Below, one piece after another: positions 15,881 through 22,643 of a DNA stretch of 32,338 bases. The stretch lies in NCBI GenBank assembly GCA_949293385.1, contig CASFDQ010000061.1, forward strand, positions 1 through 32,338, in the 5' to 3' direction. Each line of letters starts with the position of its first letter. Position 1 is the stretch's first letter. Below the pieces are notes generated by a model. The model was not told the origin of the DNA. It did no database searches and saw nothing but the letters and a program-made list of their open reading frames with translations. The DNA comes from an uncultured bacterium (lineage in GTDB: Bacteria; Bacillota; Clostridia; Oscillospirales; Acutalibacteraceae). The position numbers and the translations under genes were made by a program.

Positions 15881-15898
15881 CTTTATTTACAATTTCAA
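15864..15898 (-). promoter_or_regulatory. Promoter with an overlapping 25-bp palindromic operator
   Basis: On the minus strand TTGAAA (15898-15893) and TATACT (15875-15870) are 17 bases apart. A perfect 11-bp inverted repeat, AAATAAAGTAT / ATACTTTATTT with a 3-base centre (15864-15888), covers the -10 box and most of the spacer. A further AAATAAAGT half site lies in the leader at about 15818. This is the layout expected for a repressor site; the regulator is not identified. Confidence 0.7.
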
Positions 15899-16121
15899 TA
15901 GCTATTTCTGAGTCAAGGCAGGAATAACTGTCATACTATCGGCGGATTTTCCGCTTAAAAACATAATTTTTAACAGTATTTTCGTTAGTATGATTTTAAA
16001 TGTGTCGGTATGATTTTTGTCATACCGATTATTTTTGCACACAAAATTTTTATAAGCTAAACAAATAATTGCCGTTTAACGAGGGTAAAATATAATAAAA
16101 TGCAATTTACACCTCCTTAAC
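15899..16121. other. AT-rich spacer between the divergent genes of the insert
   Basis: No gene is supported here. It contains several small inverted repeats: GCGGA..TCCGC near 15943-15954, TCATACTA (15931-15938) with TAGTATGA (15986-15993), and TCGGTATGA (16005-16013) with TCATACCGA (16020-16028), the last followed by TTATTTTTG. A minus-strand TAAGGAGGT (about 16113-16121) is a perfect Shine-Dalgarno word but leads only into a nine-codon frame. Confidence 0.5.
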
Positions 16122-16150
16122 TTGACATTAACTAAAGAATATGCTATAAT
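16122..16150 (+). promoter_or_regulatory. Perfect consensus promoter for the AAA+ ATPase
   Basis: TTGACA at 16122-16127, a 17-base spacer, and TATAAT at 16145-16150: both hexamers match the sigma-A consensus exactly. AGAGAGGAG follows as ribosome-binding site. No overlapping palindrome was seen. Confidence 0.9.
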
Positions 16151-16180
16151 GTCGATGCCATAAAGAGAGGAGTGTTGACG

Positions 16181-17410
16181 ATGAATCAAAAGGTTTACAC
16201 AAGGCAATATTACATTGACAAAATCCGAGGATTTTACCACAGCGACCTAATTAAGGTTGTTACGGGTATCCGACGCTCAGGCAAATCGTTCTTTCTGCTT
16301 TCTGTTATGGAGGATCTAAAAAAATCGGGTGTAAAAGAAAAAGATATTATTTATCTTAATCTTGACAGGCGCGGTTACAGAAAGATTAAAACCCCCGATG
16401 CTTTAGAAGAAGCCATTGAAAAGCAAATCACAGATGATGATTTTAAATATCTGTTTATTGATGAAGTTCAAAATGTAGTTGGCTTTGAAGAAGTTGTTAA
16501 CGGTTTCAGAGAGGACGGAAACCTTTCTATCTTCATCACAGGCTCTAACTCTTATCTGTTAAGCGGTGAGCTTTCCACTAAACTCACAGGCCGATATATC
16601 GAAGTTGAAATGTTTACCCTTAACTTCCGTGAGTATTTGGAAATGAAAGCGTTCCTAGGTAAGGAAGTCAATGCTGACAAAACGACAGAATTTAACGAAT
16701 ATCTCCGTTTTGGAGGTTTCCCAAAAACACTTGAATTTGATGAAGCCGCAGACAAAGACACTTATATTGCCGATGTTATAAAGCAGATACTTGAAAAGGA
16801 TGTTATTAAGCATAAAAAAATCCGCAACCGTGCCGTGTTTGATAAAGTTATGACTTATGTCATCAATAACTTCGGCGCTACTGTTAGTCTTGGAAGTATT
16901 GCTGAATACTTTGATAAACAAGAGAATATCAAAATTCGCACCGAAACTCTTAACAATTATCTTAAAATACTTGAAAACGCTAAAATTATTTATGGGTGCC
17001 CACGCTTTGATATTAAGTCTAAAAAATCGCTTCGGGGCGAACAAAAATATTATCTTGCTGACCTTGGTATCTACTTTTCCCGCAACGTAGATACAAGAAT
17101 AAATTATGGTCCGGTGCTTGAAAACATCGTTTACACTTATCTTTATGCAAAGAATTATAAAATCAGCGTAGGAAGAATTGGTAAATTTGAATGTGATTTC
17201 ATCACACGCATTAATGATGAATACCGATACGTTCAGGTTGCTATGACAATTATGAGTGAAAACACAGAGGAGCGCGAATATAAACCGTTTACAATGATTC
17301 GTGACAACTATCCAAAATATCTGTTTACCATTGATACGCTCTTGCAAAAGCGTGATGGCGTAATACACAAAAATATCATTAATTTTATTTCTGAAAATGA
17401 AAATCTCTAA
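16181..17410 (+). CDS. AAA+ family ATPase with DUF4143-type C-terminal domain
   Basis: This 409-residue protein belongs to the large, poorly understood AAA_14/DUF4143 group. Walker A is GIRRSGKS (29-36), Walker B is LFIDEVQ (91-97), and the TGSNSYLLSGELSTKLTGR stretch (120-138) is the group's sensor/arginine region. The C-terminal half (about 200-400) includes a winged-helix-like section and a domain with YLADLGIYFS, a nuclease-like region that is often degenerate. Members are frequently found in mobile or variable regions; their role is unknown. The ATG at 16181 is favoured over GTG 16172 because GAGAGGAG then has normal spacing. AT-rich composition sets it apart from neighbours outside the inverted repeats. 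Confidence 0.88.
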   Translation: MNQKVYTRQYYIDKIRGFYHSDLIKVVTGIRRSGKSFFLLSVMEDLKKSGVKEKDIIYLNLDRRGYRKIKTPDALEEAIEKQITDDDFKYLFIDEVQNVVGFEEVVNGFREDGNLSIFITGSNSYLLSGELSTKLTGRYIEVEMFTLNFREYLEMKAFLGKEVNADKTTEFNEYLRFGGFPKTLEFDEAADKDTYIADVIKQILEKDVIKHKKIRNRAVFDKVMTYVINNFGATVSLGSIAEYFDKQENIKIRTETLNNYLKILENAKIIYGCPRFDIKSKKSLRGEQKYYLADLGIYFSRNVDTRINYGPVLENIVYTYLYAKNYKISVGRIGKFECDFITRINDEYRYVQVAMTIMSENTEEREYKPFTMIRDNYPKYLFTIDTLLQKRDGVIHKNIINFISENENL

Positions 17411-17430
17411 TTGTAATAATGCAATACTGA

Positions 17431-17457
17431 TTTGTCCCTAATTTGACACAAGCATAT
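17431..17457 (-). repeat. Right terminal inverted repeat
   Basis: TTTGTCCCTA at the inner side and CACAAGCATAT at the outer side are exact reverse complements of the left end at 15109-15135. The middle six bases differ at four positions. Confidence 0.75.
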
Positions 17458-17464
17458 ATTTAAT

Positions 17465-18829
17465 TCAAGCGGATATCTTCTTTTCCTTCCAGGCGCCGGT
17501 AAGGTAGAAAGCTATTCCTATAAACATAGGGGTAAAGCCCGCCAGAGCGTCTCCCAGCCAGAAGCCGAGATAGCCCATATTAAAGGTTATTCCGAAGAGG
17601 ACCGAAAGTCCTATTCGAAGAATTATTCCGTCGAAAATGGCGGTGGCGAAATTCACCTTATAGTTTCCGCTTCCGTTAACGAGGGCGTTTGCGGGGCTTC
17701 TGCAGGCCGAACCGAAGAATATAAGTACCGCAATGGGAAGATATTCTGCGCCGATAATCAGTACGGCGGGGTCGGTGGTAAAGATTCCGAAGATCGTTTC
17801 GGGGAAGGCGTAAAAGACGACGCTTAAAAGGGCGGCTATGCCCATAGTTATGGCCGTAATGGTAAGGCAAATTTTGGGAACGCGTTCGTATCTTTTTGCT
17901 CCGATATTCTGACCCACCATAGAGGAGCCTGCGGTGTTAAGGGAGTTGGAGATAAGGTTCGAAACGCTGTTTATCTTGTTGGCGATTCCCGCAAAGGCCG
18001 ATACCGCGACCCCGTAGGAGTTTATCCAGGAGTTTACGAAAAGCTTGGAAAAATGAATAGAGGCGCTCTTTATGGCCATCGGAATTCCGAGCTTTGTAAG
18101 ATCTGAGAGCATAGTCTTGTCGGGTCGTTTCAAATCGGAAAGATTAAGGAAAAAGCCTAAAGAGGAGCGTTTACAATATAGGAATATAAGGCAGGAAACG
18201 AAGCTTACGCACTGACTTATGACCGTCGCCAAGGCCGCGCCCGCCGCACCCAGCGGTATAACTATAACGAAGATCAGATCCAGGAATATATTAAGAATGG
18301 CGGCAATGCTTATAAAAATAAAGGGGTGCCTGCTGTCGCCGAGGCCGCGAAGCACGGCCGAAATAGCGTTGTAGCCGAAGATAAATACCATTCCGCAAAT
18401 ACTTACCACGGCGTAACCGAAGGCCTCCGCTTCGGCCTCGGCCGGAGTATTCATAAGGGCTAAAAGTCGGTCGATAAAAATAAGGCAGAAAAGGCCGAAA
18501 GCGATAGCTATGCCGAAGAGGAGCATAAACATATTAAGAATAAAGCGTCCAACAAGGTCTCTTTTCTTTGCGCCTATGTATTTCGAAATAATGACCGAGC
18601 CTGCGTTTGAAAAGCCCATTGCGATAAAGGTTAAAAAGTTCGCGATATCTCCGCCTACCGAAACGGCCGAGATCCCCGTTTTGCCGAGAGCGTGTCCCAC
18701 GATTATCATATCGACCATACTGTAAAGGATCTGAAGCAGGGAGGACAGAAACAGCGGCGTCGCAAAGATTATAAGCTGCTTCGGAATACTTCCCGAGGTA
18801 AAATCGGTAATAAGGGTCTTGTTTTTCAT
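17465..18829 (-). CDS. MATE-family multidrug/toxin exporter
   Basis: This 454-residue membrane protein fits the MATE family (DinF/NorM-like), cation-coupled exporters of small organic compounds. The start GSIPKQLIIFATPLFLSSLLQ and following SMVDMIIVGHALG form the typical first helices. About twelve hydrophobic segments are arranged as two related halves; the second begins near KLGIPMAIKSASIHFSKLFVN. The loop IISKYIGAKKRD and its counterpart MVGQNIGAKRYERV are the equivalent repeated elements of the two halves. GGCGGAAA precedes the ATG. It is divergent from the ZIP transporter gene and borders the right end of the AT-rich insert. The substrate cannot be predicted. Confidence 0.93.
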   Translation of the reverse strand: MKNKTLITDFTSGSIPKQLIIFATPLFLSSLLQILYSMVDMIIVGHALGKTGISAVSVGGDIANFLTFIAMGFSNAGSVIISKYIGAKKRDLVGRFILNMFMLLFGIAIAFGLFCLIFIDRLLALMNTPAEAEAEAFGYAVVSICGMVFIFGYNAISAVLRGLGDSRHPFIFISIAAILNIFLDLIFVIVIPLGAAGAALATVISQCVSFVSCLIFLYCKRSSLGFFLNLSDLKRPDKTMLSDLTKLGIPMAIKSASIHFSKLFVNSWINSYGVAVSAFAGIANKINSVSNLISNSLNTAGSSMVGQNIGAKRYERVPKICLTITAITMGIAALLSVVFYAFPETIFGIFTTDPAVLIIGAEYLPIAVLIFFGSACRSPANALVNGSGNYKVNFATAIFDGIILRIGLSVLFGITFNMGYLGFWLGDALAGFTPMFIGIAFYLTGAWKEKKISA

Positions 18830-18852
18830 TTTCCGCCTTCTTTCTGCCTGCT

Positions 18853-18881
18853 ATTATACCATATTTTTCGGATTTTAACAA
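18853..18881 (-). promoter_or_regulatory. Promoter for the MATE gene
   Basis: On the minus strand TTGTTA (18881-18876), a 17-base spacer and a perfect TATAAT (18858-18853), 24 bases before the start codon. Confidence 0.7.
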
Positions 18882-18886
18882 AAAAT

Positions 18887-18916
18887 TTAACAAAAAAAAC
18901 CATAAAAACATAGAAT
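18887..18916 (+). promoter_or_regulatory. Possible promoter for the ZIP transporter
   Basis: TTAACA (18887-18892) and TAGAAT (18911-18916) with an 18-base A-rich spacer. It is weaker than neighbouring promoters; no metal-regulator palindrome is evident. Confidence 0.35.
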
Positions 18917-18933
18917 AAATAAGGAGTGATCTT

Positions 18934-19692
18934 ATGATGCCGGTTGTTTTGACCGCACTGGGAGTTGGAGGTGCCACCGTAATAGGTGCGTTTTTCGGTT
19001 TTATATTTAAAAAGCTCTCCCATAAATTCAGCGATATAGTTTTATCCTTTGCTGCGGGAGTTATGCTTGCGGCGGCCGTGATAGGACTTATACTTCCCGC
19101 CTTAGAGGGAGGGGACGCGGTAAATTTCGTTGTTGTTCTCGTCGGTATTTTTGCGGGCGCGGTATTTTTAAATTTTCTCGATAAGTTCGTTCCCCATCTT
19201 CATAAAATTGCGGGAATAGGGGAGGAGAAGCACCCCGAGCAGACCGATCGCCTTAACAAGATACTGCTTTTCGTTATGGCCATCGCAATACATAATCTTC
19301 CCGAGGGTATTGCGGCGGGAGTCGGTATGGGCGGCGAGGATATTGCGGGCGGAATTACGGTGGCAGGCGGTATCGCGCTACAGAATATCCCCGAAGGAAT
19401 GGTTATAATCGCCCCTATGCTGGCGGCAGGGATGAGTAAAGGCCGAACCTTTGTTTGCGCTTTTATGACGGGAGTAGTAGAGGTCATCGGAACCTTTATC
19501 GGCTACTTTGCCGTAAATATTTCCGAGGCGCTTTTGCCCTTTGCTCTGGCCTTTGCGGGAGGCACTATGCTCTACGTAATAAGCGACGAAATGATCCCCG
19601 AGACCCACGCTCACGGAAGCGAGCGGGGAGCGACCTTCGCCCTGCTTATCGGCTTTTGCGTAATGCTTGCTACCGATTTCTTCCTCGGCTGA
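18934..19692 (+). CDS. ZIP-family divalent metal transporter
   Basis: This 252-residue protein belongs to the ZIP family, which moves zinc, iron or manganese into the cytoplasm. Eight hydrophobic segments are visible. The paired signature sequences are HNLPEG in helix IV and QNIPEG in helix V, the family's metal-binding sites. A histidine-containing variable loop (HLHKIAGIGEEKHPEQ) separates helices III and IV, and DEMIPETHAHGSERG lies before the last helix. AAGGAGTGATC gives a strong ribosome-binding site before the first of two adjacent ATG codons. It is divergent from the MATE exporter. Metal specificity cannot be decided from sequence. Confidence 0.94.
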   Translation: MMPVVLTALGVGGATVIGAFFGFIFKKLSHKFSDIVLSFAAGVMLAAAVIGLILPALEGGDAVNFVVVLVGIFAGAVFLNFLDKFVPHLHKIAGIGEEKHPEQTDRLNKILLFVMAIAIHNLPEGIAAGVGMGGEDIAGGITVAGGIALQNIPEGMVIIAPMLAAGMSKGRTFVCAFMTGVVEVIGTFIGYFAVNISEALLPFALAFAGGTMLYVISDEMIPETHAHGSERGATFALLIGFCVMLATDFFLG

Positions 19693-19700
19693 CAAAACTG

Positions 19701-19729
19701 TTGACAGAACGGGTTTACAGTTGTATAAT
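19701..19729 (+). promoter_or_regulatory. Perfect consensus promoter for the small PQY membrane protein
   Basis: TTGACA (19701-19706), 17-base spacer, TATAAT (19724-19729), all matching the sigma-A consensus. It begins only eight bases after the ZIP stop codon. Confidence 0.9.
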
Positions 19730-19773
19730 TTAGTCGAATAAAGTCTTTTAAAGACTTATAGGAGGAAAAAAGC

Positions 19774-20169
19774 ATGTTCAAAAACATGGGTAAAAAGATC
19801 AAGGTCTTAGCGCAGGTCTTGATGTGGCTCAGCTTCGCAGTTTGGTGCATCTTCGGCCTCATAATGATCGCAAACGGCGTTATGATGCTCGAATGGGGTC
19901 CGCGGGGAATCGTTATGATAGTCGTCGGTCTTATTATGATCGGTCTCGGCTTTCTCTTCTCCTGGATCGGCTCCTTCATCACCTACGGCTTCGGTCAGAT
20001 AATCGATAATACCGATAAGCTCGTTGCCCTTATGGAGCATCAGACCGGCGTCACCGCCGACAGCATTATGCGTCCTCAGCCGCAGTATCAGCAGCCCCAG
20101 TACGGTCAGCCGCAGTATCAGCCTGAGTACACCGCATACGCCCCCGAAAACGATAATCCTCAGGCTTAA
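19774..20169 (+). CDS. Small two-helix membrane protein with a PQY-repeat tail
   Basis: I do not recognise a named family. The 131-residue protein has a basic N-terminus (MFKNMGKKIK), two transmembrane segments (about 11-35 and 43-70), a short helical stretch (about 72-95), and a tail in which PQYQQ, PQYGQ and PQYQ repeat. The arrangement resembles small Gram-positive envelope proteins with low-complexity cytoplasmic tails. AGGAGG precedes the ATG. It has its own consensus promoter and its own terminator, so it is a highly expressed monocistronic gene by inference. Confidence 0.8.
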   Translation: MFKNMGKKIKVLAQVLMWLSFAVWCIFGLIMIANGVMMLEWGPRGIVMIVVGLIMIGLGFLFSWIGSFITYGFGQIIDNTDKLVALMEHQTGVTADSIMRPQPQYQQPQYGQPQYQPEYTAYAPENDNPQA

Positions 20170-20173
20170 TGTC

Positions 20174-20203
20174 AAAAAAAGAACGCTTCGGCGTTCTTTT
20201 TTT
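20174..20203 (+). terminator. Terminator of the PQY membrane protein gene
   Basis: A 13-bp stem built on GAACGC-TTCG-GCGTTC, extended by seven A before and seven T after. A stable UUCG-type tetraloop caps it. The A-tract also allows function on the minus strand. Confidence 0.92.
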
Positions 20204-20205
20204 GC

Positions 20206-20233
20206 TTGATAATTTCTGAATAAGTATTAAAAT
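20206..20233 (+). promoter_or_regulatory. Promoter retained in front of the isomerase pseudogene
   Basis: TTGATA (20206-20211) and TAAAAT (20228-20233) with a 16-base spacer. CGGAGG then precedes the ATG at 20266. Confidence 0.5.
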
Positions 20234-20265
20234 ATAGGTAGACTATTATCTTCGGAGGCAAAACT

Positions 20266-20596
20266 ATGAGCAAGTATCTTGTCGGACTGTCTATCGGAAC
20301 CTATCAGTGGCGCTTCGGCGAGCCTGCTACTGCCGAGGTCATCCGTCAGATGAAGGGCGAGTTCACAATTCTTCACCTGAACGATAACGATACCCTGACC
20401 GATCAGCATAAAATGCCCCTTTCGGGTACTATCGACTGGAAGGATGTTCTTTTAGCCCTTAAGGAGACCGGCTACAGCGGCGTTTACAATATGGAGCTTA
20501 CCTTAGACCGCTACGGAAGAGGCCTTGCCGTCGACCACGGAGCCCTTTGCCGTTAAGGTTATGAGGGAGCTGCTTTCTTCGGTTTACGGCGAATAA
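20266..20596 (+). pseudogene. Internally deleted and frameshifted sugar-phosphate isomerase/epimerase
   Basis: The open frame of 96 codons starts with a plausible enzyme N-terminus (MSKYLVGLSIGTYQWRFG). It then jumps directly to the C-terminal part of a xylose-isomerase-like TIM-barrel protein, seen in FTILHLNDNDTLTDQHKMPL and GTIDWKDVLLALKETGYSGVYNMEL. Intact relatives are around 250-280 residues, so roughly the middle 170 are missing. Near the end the frame shifts: the annotated frame stops at 20556 after HGALCR, but the +1 frame from 20540 continues EPFAVKVMRELLSSVYGE to a TAA at 20594-20596, which reads as the true C-terminus. Promoter, ribosome-binding site and start are still intact. 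Confidence 0.75.
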
Positions 20597-20617
20597 AATT
20601 TAATTTTTCGAATAAAA

Positions 20618-20657
20618 TCACCCCGCTTTACAGATAATATTTCTGAAAGCGGGGTGA
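20618..20657 (+). promoter_or_regulatory. Hairpin sequestering the ribosome-binding site of the Asn/Gln/Lys peptide
   Basis: TCACCCCGCTTT (20618-20629) is the exact complement of AAAGCGGGGTGA (20646-20657). With one bulged A, three more pairs (CAG 20631-20633, CTG 20643-20645) extend the stem to 15 bp. The Shine-Dalgarno GGGGTGA (20651-20657) lies wholly within the 3' arm, six bases before the ATG, so translation should need this hairpin to open. Confidence 0.7.
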
Positions 20658-20663
20658 CTTTAA

Positions 20664-20771
20664 ATGAACGATCAGAATTATAATAATCAGCAGAACAAGA
20701 ATCAGAATAATCAGAATAAAAACAACCAGAATAAGAAGGAACAGAACAAAAAAGAACAGAACAAGCAGTAA
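20664..20771 (+). CDS. 35-residue Asn/Gln/Lys-rich peptide
   Basis: The frame runs from ATG 20664 to TAA 20771 and encodes a peptide made almost only of Asn, Gln and Lys with a few Glu (it starts MNDQNYNNQQ and ends NKKEQNKQ). It has a Shine-Dalgarno GGGGTGA at normal spacing, although that site is held in a hairpin, and a terminator follows at once. Similar short Asn/Gln-rich frames occur in Clostridia, but no function is known to me. Low-complexity expansion of AAT/CAG/AAA triplets is an alternative explanation, yet the good start signals and terminator argue for a gene. Confidence 0.55.
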   Translation: MNDQNYNNQQNKNQNNQNKNNQNKKEQNKKEQNKQ

Positions 20772-20774
20772 AAA

Positions 20775-20808
20775 AACCTGAGGAATTTTTCCTCAAGTTT
20801 TCAGGTTT
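20775..20808 (+). terminator. Two-part hairpin after the Asn/Gln/Lys peptide gene
   Basis: An inner stem TGAGGAA-TTT-TTCCTCA (20779-20795) sits inside outer arms AAACCTGA / TCAGGTTT (20801-20808). T-tracts follow on both strands, so it may also act on minus-strand transcripts. Confidence 0.6.
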
Positions 20809-20830
20809 CGGTATCCGTGTAACGGAAGAA

Positions 20831-20863
20831 AAAGGGCTACGATTTTTATGATCGTAGCCCTTT
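20831..20863 (-). terminator. Terminator at the end of the minus-strand rlmB-to-glycosyltransferase run
   Basis: A 13-bp stem (AAAGGGCTACGAT with ATCGTAGCCCTTT) and 7-base loop. On the minus strand it is followed by TTCTTCC after the T-rich end of the stem. It lies 27 bases beyond the glycosyltransferase stop. Confidence 0.85.
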
Positions 20864-20889
20864 AATCTTTTTGAGGATTTGCGATATAG

Positions 20890-21843
20890 CTATTCTTTCT
20901 CGTCGGTCTTCTTGCTTATAATATACCTGGGTCGTGCCTTGGTTTCCATATATATCTTTCCGATATATTCGCCGATAACTCCGATACAGAGTATCTGAAT
21001 TCCGCCGAAGAAGCAGATTATCGCGATTATCGAGGACCAACCCGCAACGGTAGAGCTTAAAAAGTAAGCAACTATCGACCAGATAATTCCCGCAAGGCTT
21101 AAAAGCACCGAAATTATACCGATAAGGAAGATAAGGTGAATTGGCTTTACCGAAAGATTGGTAATTCCGTCTGCGGCAAGCTTCAACATCTTTTTAAGAG
21201 GATACTTGCTCTTTCCTGCAAGCCTTTCGGTTCGGTCGTAGGCGACCGAGGTCGACTTAAAGCCCACCATAGGTACCATACCGCGAAGGTAGATGTTTAC
21301 CTCCTTGAATTTTTCGAGCTCAACGAGCGCCCTTGAGGACATAAGGCGGTAATCGGCGTGATTATATATGGTCTTTGCGCCGAGGCGGTTTAAGAGCTTA
21401 TAGAAAAACTGTGCCGAATGGCGCTTGAAAAAGCTGTCGGTCTTACGGGACTCTCTTACCCCGTAAACTATGTCACAGCCGGCTTTGTATTCGGCTATCA
21501 TCTTATCGACGGCGTTTATATCGTCCTGCCCGTCACAGTCGATACTGATCGTAACGTCACATTCCTCCTTGGCGGTCATAAGACCTGCAAGAAGGGCGTT
21601 CTGATGACCCATATTCCGAGAAAGGCAGATGCCCTTGATAAGGGTCTGCTCCCTTGAAAAGCCTTCAATGATCTCCCAGGTCGAATCACTGCTTCCGTCG
21701 TTTACGAAAAGAACGCGGCTCTTTTCGCTTATCTCCTTTTTTTCGATAAGCTCGCCGAGCTTTCCGACAAATATAGGGGCGGTTATGGGCAGTACCTGTT
21801 CTTCGTTATAGCAGGGAATAACAAGATAAAGTATTGGTGTCAT
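20890..21843 (-). CDS. GT2 family polyprenyl-phosphate glycosyltransferase (GtrB/DPM1-like)
   Basis: This 317-residue protein has a cytoplasmic GT-A domain followed by two transmembrane helices, as in enzymes that load a sugar onto undecaprenyl phosphate (GtrB, dolichol-phosphate-mannose synthase family). The N-terminus reads LYLVIPCYNEEQVL, then FVNDGSSDST near 46-55 and IDCDGQDD (101-108), the metal-binding DxD region. Helices lie at about 232-260 and 271-295, followed by the typical IGEYIGKIYMETKARPRY end. It is the last gene of a minus-strand run, 14 bases after tatD. Given the O-antigen-ligase-like gene in the same run, a role in cell-surface glycan modification is likely. The sugar is unknown. 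Confidence 0.9.
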   Translation of the reverse strand: MTPILYLVIPCYNEEQVLPITAPIFVGKLGELIEKKEISEKSRVLFVNDGSSDSTWEIIEGFSREQTLIKGICLSRNMGHQNALLAGLMTAKEECDVTISIDCDGQDDINAVDKMIAEYKAGCDIVYGVRESRKTDSFFKRHSAQFFYKLLNRLGAKTIYNHADYRLMSSRALVELEKFKEVNIYLRGMVPMVGFKSTSVAYDRTERLAGKSKYPLKKMLKLAADGITNLSVKPIHLIFLIGIISVLLSLAGIIWSIVAYFLSSTVAGWSSIIAIICFFGGIQILCIGVIGEYIGKIYMETKARPRYIISKKTDEKE

Positions 21844-21857
21844 TATATAAATTCCTT

Positions 21858-22643
21858 TTAAAGACTAAAAAGTTTTTCGGAGTTTTCGGTCGTGATGTTT
21901 ATTACTTCTTCTACCGTCATACCCCTTATTTCCGCCAGCTTTTCGGCAACGTAGATAATAAGGGCCGAATGGTTAAGCTTTCCCCTTATCGGCTCGGGAG
22001 CAAGGTAGGGCGCGTCGGTTTCGAGAAGTATCTTTTCTATCGGAACAGACTTCGCGACCTCGATAAGCTTTTTTGCGTTTTTAAAGGTCAAAACTCCTCC
22101 GATACCTATGTAAAGACCTAGGCTTACTACCTCTTCGGCCATCTCGCGACAACCCGAAAAGCAGTGAAGCACCCCCTTCGGACGGTACTCCCTTATAATA
22201 TCGAGGGTATCGCCGTGGGCCTCGCGGTCGTGCATTATTGCGGGGAGACCGAGATCGGCGGCCAGCCTCAGCTGATCGCAAAAGGCCTTTTTTTGAGCCT
22301 CCTTGTTGTCCTGCCGCCAATAGTAGTCGAGACCGATCTCGCCTATGGCGCATACCTTATCCGAGGCGGCCAAGGTCCTTAGCTTATTGGTATCGATATC
22401 CCCTTCGGGTAAGGTCTCGGGATGAAAACCGACGGCGGTGTAGCAAAGATCGTACCTTTCGCTAAGTCTCAGACAGGCGTCGATACTCTCAAGATCACAG
22501 CCGCAGTTTATTATCCTTTTTACCCCAAGCTCTCTTTGCTTTTTCATCAGCTCGTCGATAATTCCCTCAAAACGCTTGTCGTTATAGTGTGCGTGGGAGT
22601 CGATGATCTTGGCAGGGGATGAAATATCGGGAATAGGGTACAT
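21858..22643 (-). CDS. tatD: TatD-family metal-dependent deoxyribonuclease
   Basis: This 261-residue TIM-barrel metalloenzyme belongs to the TatD/YcfH family of 3'-5' DNA/RNA exonucleases involved in DNA repair. The metal ligands are visible: DSHAHY (15-20), GEIGLDYY (101-108), MHDREAHGDTL, LHCFSG and LLETDAPYLAP. Length is standard. Its ATG overlaps the metG stop by one base, a common pairing in Firmicutes, where the metG-tatD order is widely conserved. Compared with the usual MLIDTHAHL opening, an extra ~10 residues (MYPIPDISSP) precede the first motif; no better start is seen. Confidence 0.95.
   Translation of the reverse strand: MYPIPDISSPAKIIDSHAHYNDKRFEGIIDELMKKQRELGVKRIINCGCDLESIDACLRLSERYDLCYTAVGFHPETLPEGDIDTNKLRTLAASDKVCAIGEIGLDYYWRQDNKEAQKKAFCDQLRLAADLGLPAIMHDREAHGDTLDIIREYRPKGVLHCFSGCREMAEEVVSLGLYIGIGGVLTFKNAKKLIEVAKSVPIEKILLETDAPYLAPEPIRGKLNHSALIIYVAEKLAEIRGMTVEEVINITTENSEKLFSL

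Larger units (their letters stand above)
15109..17457. mobile_element. Putative 2.35-kb insert bounded by 27-bp imperfect inverted repeats
   Basis: Bases 15109-15135 and the reverse complement of 17431-17457 match at 23 of 27 positions, with the four mismatches confined to a central hexamer. Everything between is visibly richer in A+T than the flanking genes and uses different codons. It carries two genes facing apart: an unknown protein (minus) and an AAA+ ATPase (plus). No transposase or integrase is encoded, so if mobile it would need help in trans. The right end lies only eight bases past the MATE stop codon, in the gap between convergent chromosomal genes. No clear target duplication is visible. 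Confidence 0.6.

Noticed and set aside
16077-16121. Tiny minus-strand frame behind a perfect TAAGGAGGT
   Set aside because: The only well-spaced start (TTG) gives nine codons before a stop; it may be a remnant but cannot be supported as a gene.
16655-17368. A 237-codon minus-strand frame
   Set aside because: Antisense to the AAA+ ATPase in an AT-rich stretch, with no start signals.
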